DNA from: Dysgonamonadaceae bacterium
Lineage (GTDB): Bacteria > Bacteroidota > Bacteroidia > Bacteroidales > Azobacteroidaceae
Direction: 5' to 3'
DNA length: 50,381 nucleotides
NCBI GenBank assembly: GCA_031275735.1
Contig: JAISOJ010000003.1
Span: 1 to 50,381, forward strand
Shown here: positions 16,666 to 25,202 of the stretch, piece by piece
Position numbering within the stretch: position 1 is the stretch's first letter
Layout: every line of letters starts with the position of its first letter
Made by a program: the position numbers and the translations under genes
Notes under the pieces: generated by a model
What the model was told of the DNA's origin: nothing
The model's input: only the letters and a program-made list of their open reading frames with translations
Database searches by the model: none

Positions 16666-18011
16666 TCTTTTTTTATCTTACGATACAAAGCGTAGCGGGT
16701 GATTCCGAGCAATCCGGCTGCTTTATTGAGATTACCCCCGCTCCGTTTCAATGCCTTTTCGATGGCTTCCCGTTCAATATCACTGAGATTCAAATTCTCG
16801 CTTTCCTTTTTTTTCTCGCCGCTTTGCAGGGTGATACTTTCCGCTTTCAGGATTTTGTCGGACGAAAGAATCACCGCTCGTTCCATCACATTTTGTAATT
16901 CGCGCACATTTCCCGGCCAGGAATAATGCCTGATTTTGTTTTGAGTTTCTTTCGTTAAACCGGTGATACTTTTTTTGTATTTATGGGAAAATTTCTCCAA
17001 AAAACAGTTTGCCAGGAGCAGCACATCTTGTCCGCGTTCGCGCAACGGCGGAATATGTATCTCGATGGTATTGATACGATAAAGCAAATCCTGACGGAAA
17101 ATCCCCGACTGCACCGCCTCGTAAATATCCAGATTAGTAGCGCTGATAAACCGCACATCCATCGGTAAAGTTCGGGTAGAACCCAAACGCGAAATTTGTT
17201 TCTTTTCGATGGCAGTAAGCAATTTAGCCTGCATGGGAAGTGAAAGATTTCCGATTTCGTCCAAAAATAAAGTACCGCCGTTAGCAATTTCCATTCGTCC
17301 GGCCTTCTCCGTTTTAGCGTCGGTGAACGCTCCTTTTTCGTAGCCGAACAATTCGCTTTCGAAAAGCGCTTCGGGAATGGCGCCTAAATCAAGCGTAGTA
17401 AAAATCTTCTGCGAACGCGGAGAGTGATGGAAAATAGCCCGCGCAACCATGTCTTTTCCTGTGCCGTTTTCGCCCAAAATCAAGATATTCGCTTCCGTAT
17501 CGGCAAGTTTTTGAATCAAAGAAAACAATTCAAACATGCTTTCCGATTCGCCGATGATTTCAGGATAATCAGGATTGCTCAACGACTGTACTTGTAGCGT
17601 GAGATTTTCAATTTGCCGGCGCGAATCCTTCAATCTCAGTGCAGACGTAATGGTAGCCAGCAATTTATCTTTCTCCCAAGGCTTGGAAATAAAATCAGCA
17701 GCGCCCATTTTGATAGCTTGTACCGCTTTTTCGGTATCAGCATAAGCCGTCATAAAAATAACGACAGCCTGCGGGTCGGTTTGCAATATCCGGTTCAGCC
17801 AGAAAAAACCTTCCTTACCGCTCACCACATCCCGGTGAAAATTCATATCTAAAAGGATGAGGTCGGGACGAAACGTTTCCATGTAATGTTCGATTTTTTC
17901 GGGATGAACGCTCACTTTTATTTTCTCCGTATAAGGTAAAAGCAAAGCATTCAAGGCGAAAAGCACATCTTCGTTGTCGTCGACAATCAATATTTTCCCC
18001 TTTTTCTCCAT
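16662..18011 (-). CDS. Sigma-54-dependent response regulator (NtrC family)
   Basis: Activates sigma-54 promoters after phosphorylation. Of 449 residues, the receiver domain (1-125) has the acidic pocket D11-D12, phospho-acceptor D55 in L-L-D-M, and K110. The AAA+ domain (about 150-385) has Walker A GENGTGKD (180-187), Walker B L-F-L-D-E-I (248-253) and the sigma-54 contact loop as GAFTDA (227-232), where the textbook form is GAFTGA. A Fis-type helix-turn-helix closes the protein (about 410-449). I start at 18011 (MEKKGKILIVDD); a frame from 18098 would add 29 unlike residues. It is encoded just before its kinase and divergent from the efflux operon, the likely target. Confidence 0.92.
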   Translation of the reverse strand: MEKKGKILIVDDNEDVLFALNALLLPYTEKIKVSVHPEKIEHYMETFRPDLILLDMNFHRDVVSGKEGFFWLNRILQTDPQAVVIFMTAYADTEKAVQAIKMGAADFISKPWEKDKLLATITSALRLKDSRRQIENLTLQVQSLSNPDYPEIIGESESMFELFSLIQKLADTEANILILGENGTGKDMVARAIFHHSPRSQKIFTTLDLGAIPEALFESELFGYEKGAFTDAKTEKAGRMEIANGGTLFLDEIGNLSLPMQAKLLTAIEKKQISRLGSTRTLPMDVRFISATNLDIYEAVQSGIFRQDLLYRINTIEIHIPPLRERGQDVLLLANCFLEKFSHKYKKSITGLTKETQNKIRHYSWPGNVRELQNVMERAVILSSDKILKAESITLQSGEKKKESENLNLSDIEREAIEKALKRSGGNLNKAAGLLGITRYALYRKIKKE

Positions 18012-18032
18012 CTGATTCTTGAAAAATTGGTA

Positions 18033-18040
18033 CAAATATA
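18033..18040 (-). promoter_or_regulatory. -7 promoter element for the two-component genes
   Basis: TATATTTG on the minus strand, 22 bases before the regulator start. A CTTG lies 20 bases upstream, a partial -33 match. Confidence 0.45.
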
Positions 18041-18069
18041 AGTATTGTTTATTTGCAAAACAAGTGCGG

Positions 18070-18098
18070 AAATGCACGCCATTTGTGCATTTATGCAC
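18070..18098. promoter_or_regulatory. Probable enhancer site for the sigma-54 activator
   Basis: AAATGCAC (18070-18077) and GTGCATTT (18085-18092) are a perfect inverted repeat with a 7-base spacer, followed by another ATGCAC at 18093-18098. Its centre is about 75 bases upstream of the -24 element and close to the regulator's own promoter. That is a normal place for a dimeric NtrC-type activator to bind, and it could also give autoregulation. Confidence 0.55.
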
Positions 18099-18154
18099 AG
18101 GTTTTTATTCCCGTATAAAAATGTAATATACTTATATATAGTTATTTAAACGAA

Positions 18155-18170
18155 TGGCACACGTTTTGTT
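18155..18170 (+). promoter_or_regulatory. Sigma-54 (-24/-12) promoter of the efflux operon
   Basis: TGGCAC (18155-18160), five bases, TTGTT (18166-18170). GG and GT are separated by exactly ten bases, as required for -24/-12 promoters; only the usual GC at -12 is GT. Transcription would start near 18181, leaving a short leader to the ATG at 18204. A sigma-54 activator is encoded divergently next to it. Confidence 0.75.
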
Positions 18171-18203
18171 ATAATTCTGTTAATCAATTTTATGAATGGA
18201 TAA

Positions 18204-19685
18204 ATGAAACGGCTGTTTACTATATTATTTACCTTGCTGCCGGTCTGCGTTTGGGTTTATGCGCATCAACCGGGCGATTCAATCTTAACGTTTACTTTAC
18301 CTCAAGCCGTTGAACTCGCCCGACGGCAATCGCCCGACGTGCTGTACGCCCGTCACAGTTTCCGTTCCTCCTATTGGAATTACTGCTACTACAAGGCGAA
18401 TTACCTGCCATCGTTGAATTTCAGTTCCACGCCGAACTTCAACCATATTATTAACACGATTACCTTGCCGGACGGAACGTCGGAATATATCCAGCAAAAC
18501 CAGCTGACTACCGACGCCTCATTGTCCATCACTCAGAATGTTTCCCTCACAGGCGGAACCTTCTCCGTACAGACAAGCTTACAACGCTTAGACCAACTCG
18601 ACAACAACAGCCATTCGTATAAATCGACTCCGGTAACGGTCGCTTACAGCCAGTCTCTGTTCGGTTACAACCAGCTGAAATGGGACAAAAAGATTGAACC
18701 ATTGCGTTTTGAAGAAGCCAAACGGAACTATGTTGAAGCATTGGAACTGGTAGCGGCAAAAGCAACTGCGAAGTTTTTCAACCTGGCAAAAGCCCAAACC
18801 AATCTGGAAATCGCCCGAACCAATTATGCCAATGCTGATACGCTTTACTCCTTTGCACAGGGACGTTACAACATCGGAACGATCACCGAAAACGAGATGC
18901 TTCAATTGGAAATCAACAAATTGACAGAAGAAATCAACCGTCTCAACGCCCAATTGGAAGTGGACGATTGTACGGAAGAACTCCGTTCCTTTTTGGGAAT
19001 CCGCGAATCGCATCCAATTGCGGTAACAATAGACGAAAAAATCTCACTCCGCTTTGTCGATGTGAACAAAGCGCTGCAATACACCGTCGAAAACAGTACG
19101 GAAGTAGTGTACATGCAACGGCTCAAACTGGAAAGCGAAAGCCGGATAGCCGGTGCGAGGGCAAACGCCGCTCTACAGGCGGATCTGTACTTGCAGTTCG
19201 GACTGGCGCAAACAGGCAGGGAAATAGAAGCAGTTTACCGGAAACCGGACAACCAGCAATACGTGGAAGTAGGCTTCCGCCTTCCTGTTTTGGACTGGGG
19301 ACGGGGAAAAGGACAGGTGCAGGTAGCTAAATCCAACCGCGACAGGGTATATGCACAAATAGATCAAGACCGGAATACTTTGGAGATGAATGTCATGAAA
19401 ACCGTCAAACAATTCAATCTCCAGACCAACCAGTTGCAAGTAGCCGTCAAAGCGGACTATACTGCCGGACGGCGAAGTGACGTCGTCCGGAAACTGTACC
19501 TGCTGGGAAAGTCGAACATACTCGACCTGAACGCATCCATCTCCGAAAAAGACGCTGCTAAAAGGAATTATATCAATACCTTGTCCAACTACTGGACGCT
19601 TTACTATACTCTACGAAGCCTCACGCTGTTCGATTTTGAAAAAAATATTCCGATTACAGAAGACTATAAAATGCTGATACAATAA
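18204..19685 (+). CDS. TolC-family outer membrane efflux protein
   Basis: Outer membrane channel of a tripartite exporter, 493 residues. A signal peptide is cleaved near residue 21 (V-Y-A-H). Two outer-membrane-efflux repeats of long helices follow, with the typical opening 'LTFTLPQAVELARRQSPDV'. It is the first gene of a four-gene operon behind the sigma-54 promoter; only three bases separate it from the adaptor gene. Its codon and base usage is more GC-rich than the flanking housekeeping genes, like the rest of this operon. Confidence 0.88.
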   Translation: MKRLFTILFTLLPVCVWVYAHQPGDSILTFTLPQAVELARRQSPDVLYARHSFRSSYWNYCYYKANYLPSLNFSSTPNFNHIINTITLPDGTSEYIQQNQLTTDASLSITQNVSLTGGTFSVQTSLQRLDQLDNNSHSYKSTPVTVAYSQSLFGYNQLKWDKKIEPLRFEEAKRNYVEALELVAAKATAKFFNLAKAQTNLEIARTNYANADTLYSFAQGRYNIGTITENEMLQLEINKLTEEINRLNAQLEVDDCTEELRSFLGIRESHPIAVTIDEKISLRFVDVNKALQYTVENSTEVVYMQRLKLESESRIAGARANAALQADLYLQFGLAQTGREIEAVYRKPDNQQYVEVGFRLPVLDWGRGKGQVQVAKSNRDRVYAQIDQDRNTLEMNVMKTVKQFNLQTNQLQVAVKADYTAGRRSDVVRKLYLLGKSNILDLNASISEKDAAKRNYINTLSNYWTLYYTLRSLTLFDFEKNIPITEDYKMLIQ

Positions 19686-19688
19686 TAT

Positions 19689-20939
19689 ATGGATATACAA
19701 TTAAAAAAAAAGCCACTGTGGATCCGGTATAAATATTCCATTCTTGCAGGAATTTTATTTACTGCATTTTTGATTTATTTAATCATCGCAAGTTGGGGGC
19801 CGCAGCGCATACGTTACGACCGCGACAAACTGACTATTGCAGAAGTCAGGGAAGCGAAATTTATGGAATACCTCGACATAGAAGGCGTCGTTCAACCCAA
19901 GCTGACCGTCAAGCTGAACAGCATCGAAGGCGGTAGCGTAGAACGAATCGTTGCCGAAAACGGCAGCCTGCTCAAAACCGGCGATACCATACTGGCGCTG
20001 ACTAATCCCGAATTGCTACGAGCCATCGAAGACGAACGCGACGAACTGTCGAAACAACAGATCAGTTACCGGGAAAAACAAATACAGATGGAACGGAAGT
20101 CTTCGGAACTGAAGCGGCAAACATTGGAAACAATCTACAAATTAGACCGTTTAAGCAAAGAAAACACCCTGAACCAGGAAGAATACAACATCGGTATCAA
20201 AAGCAAGGCGCAATACGAAGTAACACTGGATGAATTTCTGTTCAATCAGGAAAATACCCGCCTGTTGCTGGAGGAACTGAAACACGACTCGCTACTGAAC
20301 ATTATCCAGAGCAATCTGATGTATAACGACCTGAAACGCGAGGAAAAACGTTTTGAACGTAACCTCGACCGGCTGAACAACCTGATTGTACGCGCACCTT
20401 TCGACGGACAACTGAGCTTCGTCAGCGTCATTCCCGGCGAAAGGCTATCCGCCGGAAGCAATATCGGCGAACTGAAAATCGTAGATCAAGTCAAGCTCTG
20501 CGCCCGGGTCAACGAATACTACATCGACCGGATTGCCACCGGATTGCCGGCAACCGTCGCCTACCAGGACGGGAAATATCCCCTGAAAATTACCCGCATC
20601 AATCCCGAAATCAAAGACAGGCAATTCGACGTCGATATGCTTTTCACCCGAAAACAGCCGGAAAACATCCGGATCGGAAAAAGCTACCGCGTGCAAATCG
20701 AAATGGGACAAGCGGAAAACGCCATCGTCGTCGAGCGCGGCAATTTCTTCCATTCCACCGGCGGACAATGGATTTTCCGCCTGAACGAATCGGGCGATAA
20801 AGCCGTCCGTATCAATATCTCCATCGGACGGCAAAACCCGCGGCAATACGAAATACGGGAAGGACTTCGTCCGGGCGACCGCGTAATCATCTCCGGATAT
20901 GATAATTTCGGCGATGCAGAAGAAATTATCCTAAAGTGA
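19689..20939 (+). CDS. HlyD/MacA-like periplasmic adaptor protein
   Basis: Membrane-fusion protein linking the inner membrane ABC transporter to the TolC channel. The 416-residue protein has one N-terminal membrane helix (about 13-33), a lipoyl/biotinyl-like half (about 60-100), a long coiled-coil hairpin rich in E, K, Q and R (about 105-215), the second lipoyl half with V-R-A-P-F-D-G (about 235-241), and a beta-barrel/membrane-proximal C-terminus ending in the D-R-V-I-I-S-G-Y segment. It has no lipobox, so it is anchored by the helix. The MacB-like permease follows after 48 bases. Confidence 0.87.
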   Translation: MDIQLKKKPLWIRYKYSILAGILFTAFLIYLIIASWGPQRIRYDRDKLTIAEVREAKFMEYLDIEGVVQPKLTVKLNSIEGGSVERIVAENGSLLKTGDTILALTNPELLRAIEDERDELSKQQISYREKQIQMERKSSELKRQTLETIYKLDRLSKENTLNQEEYNIGIKSKAQYEVTLDEFLFNQENTRLLLEELKHDSLLNIIQSNLMYNDLKREEKRFERNLDRLNNLIVRAPFDGQLSFVSVIPGERLSAGSNIGELKIVDQVKLCARVNEYYIDRIATGLPATVAYQDGKYPLKITRINPEIKDRQFDVDMLFTRKQPENIRIGKSYRVQIEMGQAENAIVVERGNFFHSTGGQWIFRLNESGDKAVRINISIGRQNPRQYEIREGLRPGDRVIISGYDNFGDAEEIILK

Positions 20940-20956
20940 TTAGCGGTTAAAAGTTC

Positions 20957-20984
20957 TTAGTTTTTAACTTTTAGTTTTTAGTTC
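20957..20984. repeat. Heptanucleotide tandem repeat before the permease gene
   Basis: Four 7-base units of the form TTAGTTT (TTAGTTT, TTAACTT, TTAGTTT, TTAGTTC), with a degenerate fifth unit before them, end three bases before the permease start codon. They lie in the only sizeable gap inside the efflux operon. Related heptamer arrays lie at 32903-32930 and 45775-45816. Confidence 0.6.
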
Positions 20985-20987
20985 ATT

Positions 20988-23330
20988 ATGATTAAACATT
21001 ATTTAAAAGTCGCATTCCGCAACCTGCGGAAATACCGCCTGCAATCGCTCATCAGTATTGCCGGATTAGCCGCAGGATTTGTGTGCTTTGCCCTGTCCGT
21101 TTTGTGGATACGCTACGAAATGACTTACGACAATTTTCTCCGCGACGCCGAACGAATTTATTGCATAAACAGACCTGTCACGCTTTTGGAGTACAAAACA
21201 TCCAGATCTTTCTACCGTGCTGCGGCGAATTATTTAAAAACAACTTTTCTTGAAATAGAAGATGCCATTGCGCTTGCTCCGAATTGGCCGGGTAATAAAA
21301 TCAAAATTGAAGGCGAAGAATATCCTGCTGATATTATCAAGGTCGATTCGTCGTTTTTTCGAATGTTTGACGTGCAAATCATCGAAGGCAACCGGAATTT
21401 CCTGACCATCGGAAGTGAAGAGATAGCCATCACGCAAGAAAAGGCGCATCAATGGTTCGGAGACGAAAGCCCTGTCGGGAAGATGGTCGATTATTATGGA
21501 GAACATAAGATATGTGCCGTGGTGACCGGTTTACCTAAACGGAGCAATTACCGGTTTGATATTCTTGAGGCATTTCCTTCGTATACTTGGCAAGACGACG
21601 GATGGGCGGTTACCTTCGGAGAAAATGTGCTGATTAAGTTAGCGGCCGGCGTGGATGTCGAAGCATTTGAAAAAAAGCTCTATGAACATGAAATAAAACG
21701 GAATAACCAGCAAATCAAAAACATGATGCTGACCCCGATTACGCAATTGCGTTATAGCGATACAGATATAAAGCGCGACGTCCGCTTTCAACATATTCTT
21801 ATATTTACCCTGGCGGGCTTTTTACTGATTCTGTGCACACTGTTCAACTATCTGATGCTGTTTGTCAGCCGCTTCCGTGTAAGGCAAAAAGAGATGGCGC
21901 TACGGACGGTGTGCGGAGCATCGGGACGCTCATTACTCGCCCTTTTATCGGTTGAATTTTGCATTTCCCTGTTGCTTGCTTTTCTGCTGGGAATGTTTTT
22001 CATCCAACTGCTTCACGAATCTTTTCAAAGACTGGCGGACATTCAAATGGACTTGCCGGCCGTTTATGGCGAATCGTCGCTGTATGCCGGAAGCGTCATC
22101 CTGGTATCTTTGCTGTTCTTTTGCTTGCTGCTGTCCCTGTTTCGACGCCAGACATTACATGCCGCTATCCGCCGCAGACGCAAGGCGTTTTTCCGCAAAG
22201 GGTCGATAGTCGTTCAGTTACTTATCAGCATCGGTTTTGCCTTTTGTTCCATTGTCATCCTGAAACAAATGTATTATCTGAGTCACACGGATTTGGGATT
22301 TACGCTCAAAAACAGAGCTTCCCTCGAAGTGTGGAATGTCGATTACGATGTACTTGCCGGTCAGCTCAAACAAATACCGGAAATCACGGATGCGTTCCCC
22401 TCAGTCACATCTTTGATGCCTAAGTTCATTTACATGACAAACAAAGCAGAATCGTGGGATGGAAAATCCGAAGGAGAAGAACCTGAAGGAGAAGATTCTT
22501 GGAATATCGAATTTATATTCGTTACTGAGCAATATATCTCATATTATGAATTTCGTTTCCTGGAAGGCGAAACGTTGACCGATTCGGACACTCACAATCA
22601 GGTATTGATTAATGAATCGGCAGCAAAAGCCTTTGGTTGGGACAAAGCGGTCGGGAAAAAGTTTAAGACCATGGGAAATTATTATACGGTAAAAGGCCTG
22701 ATAAAGGACGTCTATTATGCTACGCCAACCGTTCCGCCCAAGCCGTTTTTCTGCGCACAAAAGGAGAAGGCTGACGTGCCGTATAATATGGCAATGAACA
22801 CCCTAATGTTCAGCTACGAGCCGGGTACATGGAAAACATGCAAAGCTAAAATAGAACAGCTTGTTCAAAAGGAGTATCCCAACAGCAGCGTCTCTTTGTC
22901 CCTGGCCGAAGATGAATACGACAAATATTTGACGTCCGAAAATACTCTATTAAAAATTCTCTCGTTTGTTTCGGCGGTCTGCATAATGATTTGCGTATTT
23001 GGCTTTGTATCGCTCGTATCGCAAACCTGCGAAGAACGGCGCAAAGAGATGGCCATCCGCAAAATCAGCGGCGCGACAGTCAACAATCTCTTGTCGAACT
23101 TTTCCAAGGAATATCTCCTTTTACTGCTCATTGGGTCGGCAATCGCTTTCGCTGCGGGTTATTCCGTCATGAAACGCTGGATGGAGCAATACACCTTACA
23201 AACGAGTATTTCGGCATGGATCTATGCGGCAATCTTTGGCGCTATGACGCTGATTATCGTACTGGGAGTCGGCTGGCGGGTGTATCGGGCAAGCATCGAA
23301 AATCCGGCAGACGTTGTCAAAAGCGAATAG
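20988..23330 (+). CDS. MacB/FtsX-type ABC transporter permease
   Basis: Inner membrane subunit of the efflux ABC transporter, 780 residues, the double-length form common in Bacteroidota. It has an N-terminal membrane helix (about 21-42), a MacB-like periplasmic domain, three FtsX helices (about 287-385), a second helix and periplasmic domain, and a final FtsX block of three helices (about 665-770). The segments 'RKEMAIRKISGA' and 'RQKEMALRTVCGA' are the paired cytoplasmic coupling motifs of FtsX domains. The ATPase is a separate gene 26 bases downstream. The substrate is unknown. Confidence 0.87.
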   Translation: MIKHYLKVAFRNLRKYRLQSLISIAGLAAGFVCFALSVLWIRYEMTYDNFLRDAERIYCINRPVTLLEYKTSRSFYRAAANYLKTTFLEIEDAIALAPNWPGNKIKIEGEEYPADIIKVDSSFFRMFDVQIIEGNRNFLTIGSEEIAITQEKAHQWFGDESPVGKMVDYYGEHKICAVVTGLPKRSNYRFDILEAFPSYTWQDDGWAVTFGENVLIKLAAGVDVEAFEKKLYEHEIKRNNQQIKNMMLTPITQLRYSDTDIKRDVRFQHILIFTLAGFLLILCTLFNYLMLFVSRFRVRQKEMALRTVCGASGRSLLALLSVEFCISLLLAFLLGMFFIQLLHESFQRLADIQMDLPAVYGESSLYAGSVILVSLLFFCLLLSLFRRQTLHAAIRRRRKAFFRKGSIVVQLLISIGFAFCSIVILKQMYYLSHTDLGFTLKNRASLEVWNVDYDVLAGQLKQIPEITDAFPSVTSLMPKFIYMTNKAESWDGKSEGEEPEGEDSWNIEFIFVTEQYISYYEFRFLEGETLTDSDTHNQVLINESAAKAFGWDKAVGKKFKTMGNYYTVKGLIKDVYYATPTVPPKPFFCAQKEKADVPYNMAMNTLMFSYEPGTWKTCKAKIEQLVQKEYPNSSVSLSLAEDEYDKYLTSENTLLKILSFVSAVCIMICVFGFVSLVSQTCEERRKEMAIRKISGATVNNLLSNFSKEYLLLLLIGSAIAFAAGYSVMKRWMEQYTLQTSISAWIYAAIFGAMTLIIVLGVGWRVYRASIENPADVVKSE

Positions 23331-23355
23331 TAAAATTTTTAAGACATAAAACAAA

Positions 23356-24030
23356 ATGATTAAAACAGAAAATTTATCGAAAATCTTCCGTACGGAAGAA
23401 GTGGAAACACACGCATTGAGCGGTGTAAGTACCGAAATCAGCAACGGAGAATTTGTCGCAATAATGGGTCCTTCGGGTTGCGGCAAATCCACCTTCTTGA
23501 ATATACTGGGCTTGCTCGACAACCTTAGCGACGGCAAGTATTACCTTAACGGAACAGACGTCAGCCGGTTCTCCGAATCGGAACGCACCAAGATACGGAA
23601 AGGCTTGATTGGTTTCGTATTCCAGAGTTTCAACCTGATCGACGAACTGAACGTTTATGAAAACATCGAACTGCCTCTGCTCTACATGGGCGCAAGCGCC
23701 TCGGAACGGAAACGGAAAGTAATCGAAACCATGGACAGAATGCAAATCAGACATCGTAGCAAGCATTTCCCTCAACAGTTATCCGGCGGACAGCAACAGC
23801 GTGTCGCCATTGCACGCGCGGTGGTTGCCAACCCGAAGCTGATTCTTGCCGATGAACCGACGGGTAATCTGGATTCCAAAAACGGGATGGAGGTGATGAA
23901 TCTGTTGACCGAACTCAACAAAGATGGAACGACCATCGTTATGGTTACGCACAGCCAACATGACGCCGGTTTTGCCGGACGTGTGCTTAACTTGTTCGAT
24001 GGACAATTAGTGACGGAAACTACACTGTAA
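23356..24030 (+). CDS. ABC transporter ATP-binding protein (LolD/MacB type)
   Basis: Powers the efflux permease encoded before it. The 224-residue protein shows Walker A GPSGCGKST (38-46), the Q-loop F-V-F-Q-S-F-N-L, signature L-S-G-G-Q-Q-Q-R, Walker B L-I-L-A-D-E-P-T-G-N and the H-loop histidine in V-T-H-S. Its size and motifs fit the MacB/LolD branch. It is the last gene of the operon; a strong terminator follows at 24065. Confidence 0.92.
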   Translation: MIKTENLSKIFRTEEVETHALSGVSTEISNGEFVAIMGPSGCGKSTFLNILGLLDNLSDGKYYLNGTDVSRFSESERTKIRKGLIGFVFQSFNLIDELNVYENIELPLLYMGASASERKRKVIETMDRMQIRHRSKHFPQQLSGGQQQRVAIARAVVANPKLILADEPTGNLDSKNGMEVMNLLTELNKDGTTIVMVTHSQHDAGFAGRVLNLFDGQLVTETTL

Positions 24031-24064
24031 ATCGTTATCGACCATTACGTACAAATACGCGCCA

Positions 24065-24098
24065 AAAAAGACTGTCTCTCTTTTGAGACAGTCTTTTT
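24065..24098 (+). terminator. Strong terminator of the efflux operon
   Basis: AAAAAGACTGTCTC (24065-24078) pairs perfectly with GAGACAGTCTTTTT (24085-24098), with a 6-base loop and a built-in T run. The A/T-rich ends allow it to work in both directions. Confidence 0.85.
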
Positions 24099-24125
24099 GA
24101 AAATGCGCGCCAATCATCCGTTTTT

Positions 24126-24696
24126 TTATTTTACAATAAATTTTATGGATTTAACGTCCGAAGCAGATATGGATACGCGCTACATATACTCCTTTTGCCC
24201 AATTGCTTGTATTTACTGTGTGATCGTATTTATTTAATCCGTTTGCCGATTGATAAACAAGACTGCCTTTTATATTAAAGACACTTATCTTGTCTATCAA
24301 GTGATAGGTTTCGGCTACCAAAGGATGGGAGTCGGTAATTCTCATGTTTGAAATCCGCCAACCGGTCTTTTTACCCTTTCGGTATATATCGGTTCACCTA
24401 AAAAATAGGCACCGATAGCAATAGATAAATCATAATTAATCGAATATACGTTGATTTTCAGCTCTTCATTTTCTTTCTCGGGCACTTCGCCAAACAATAC
24501 CGTAATCGAAATAAGCTCGTCGTCCTTAAGAAGTGTGAATAAATTTCCTATTGGGTGACCCAGAACAGAAACAATAACCTCCCCTTCGGCAATTATCTGT
24601 CCCTGACTTACCGATACGAACTTCAAGATCGTCCGTATAATCATACTCGCCTCCCCCAATAACTAAAACTAAAGTCAAAAGCGCCTGGTTCCAGAT
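24126..24696 (-). pseudogene. Frameshifted remains of a type IX secretion cargo gene
   Basis: Read on the minus strand, the 3' part encodes a typical type IX sorting domain (Por_Secre_tail): the I-S-V-F-N-I-K-G-S-L-V-Y-Q-S strand, then W-A-K-G-V-Y-V-A-R-I. This frame stops at 24151, but shifting one base just after A-R-I recovers I-S-A-S-D-V-K-S-I-K-F-I-V-K and a stop at 24126, the usual end of such domains. Upstream, the sequence continues open in a different frame (24342-24659), and a third frame near 24650-24696 reads L-E-P-G-A-F-D-F-S-F-S-Y-W-G. So at least two or three frame changes separate the pieces. No signal peptide or complete 5' end is left. The original function cannot be told. 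Confidence 0.65.
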
Positions 24697-24805
24697 TAAA
24701 ACAAGAAGTGTATAATAGTAGATAAAAGTTAGATATTACAAAGTTACATGAAAATCTTACGGTTTCCAAGTGTATGAATGGGAAAGTTTTTTATAGAGAA
24801 AAAAA

Positions 24806-24837
24806 TTTGCGTAATTAAAAAAGGACTACTACTTTTG
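24806..24837 (+). promoter_or_regulatory. Promoter of rbfA
   Basis: TTTG (24806-24809), 20 bases, then TACTTTTG (24830-24837), a good Bacteroides promoter match. The ATG of rbfA follows 30 bases later. Confidence 0.65.
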
Positions 24838-24866
24838 CCAAGAGATATTTGAAACAATGCAAAATT

Positions 24867-25202
24867 ATGGATAATACAAGATTGCAAAAAATAGAACGAT
24901 TGGTGCAAAAAGATTTGAGCGAAATCTTTTTGTTGCAAACCAGACAGACGCCCGGTGTAATGGTATCCGTAACTAATGTGCGGATGAGTTCCGATTTAAG
25001 TCTAGCCAAAGCCTATTTAAGTATTTTCCCTTCCGGGAAAGGAACAGAATTGATGAAAAATATTCATTTGAATACAAAATCTATTCGTTATGAATTGGGA
25101 TTGCGCATTGGCAAGCAAATTCGCAAGGTGCCCGAATTGGCGTTTTTCTTAGACGATTCGATCGATTATTTGGAAAACATTGATAATTTGCTCAAACATT
25201 GA
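24867..25202 (+). CDS. rbfA: Ribosome-binding factor A
   Basis: Small KH-fold protein, 111 residues, that binds the maturing 30S subunit and assists 16S rRNA 5'-end processing. It shows the family pattern: an N-terminal R-L-x-K-I-E-R-L-V-Q-K-D-L-S-E-I helix, a central V-S-V-T-N-V-R-M-S-x-D-L-S-L-A-K-A-Y strand and a C-terminal P-E-L-A-F-F-L-D-D-S-I-D segment. I start at the ATG at 24867; an in-frame TTG at 24849 would add six unlike residues and shorten the leader. Its stop overlaps the start of the next gene. Confidence 0.9.
   Translation: MDNTRLQKIERLVQKDLSEIFLLQTRQTPGVMVSVTNVRMSSDLSLAKAYLSIFPSGKGTELMKNIHLNTKSIRYELGLRIGKQIRKVPELAFFLDDSIDYLENIDNLLKH

Noticed and set aside
18012-18098. Longer N-terminus for the sigma-54 regulator
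   Set aside because: The extra 29 residues overlap its own promoter element and are not part of a receiver domain.
24849-24866. Extended rbfA start at TTG
   Set aside because: Adds six unlike residues; the ATG at 24867 matches the family N-terminus.
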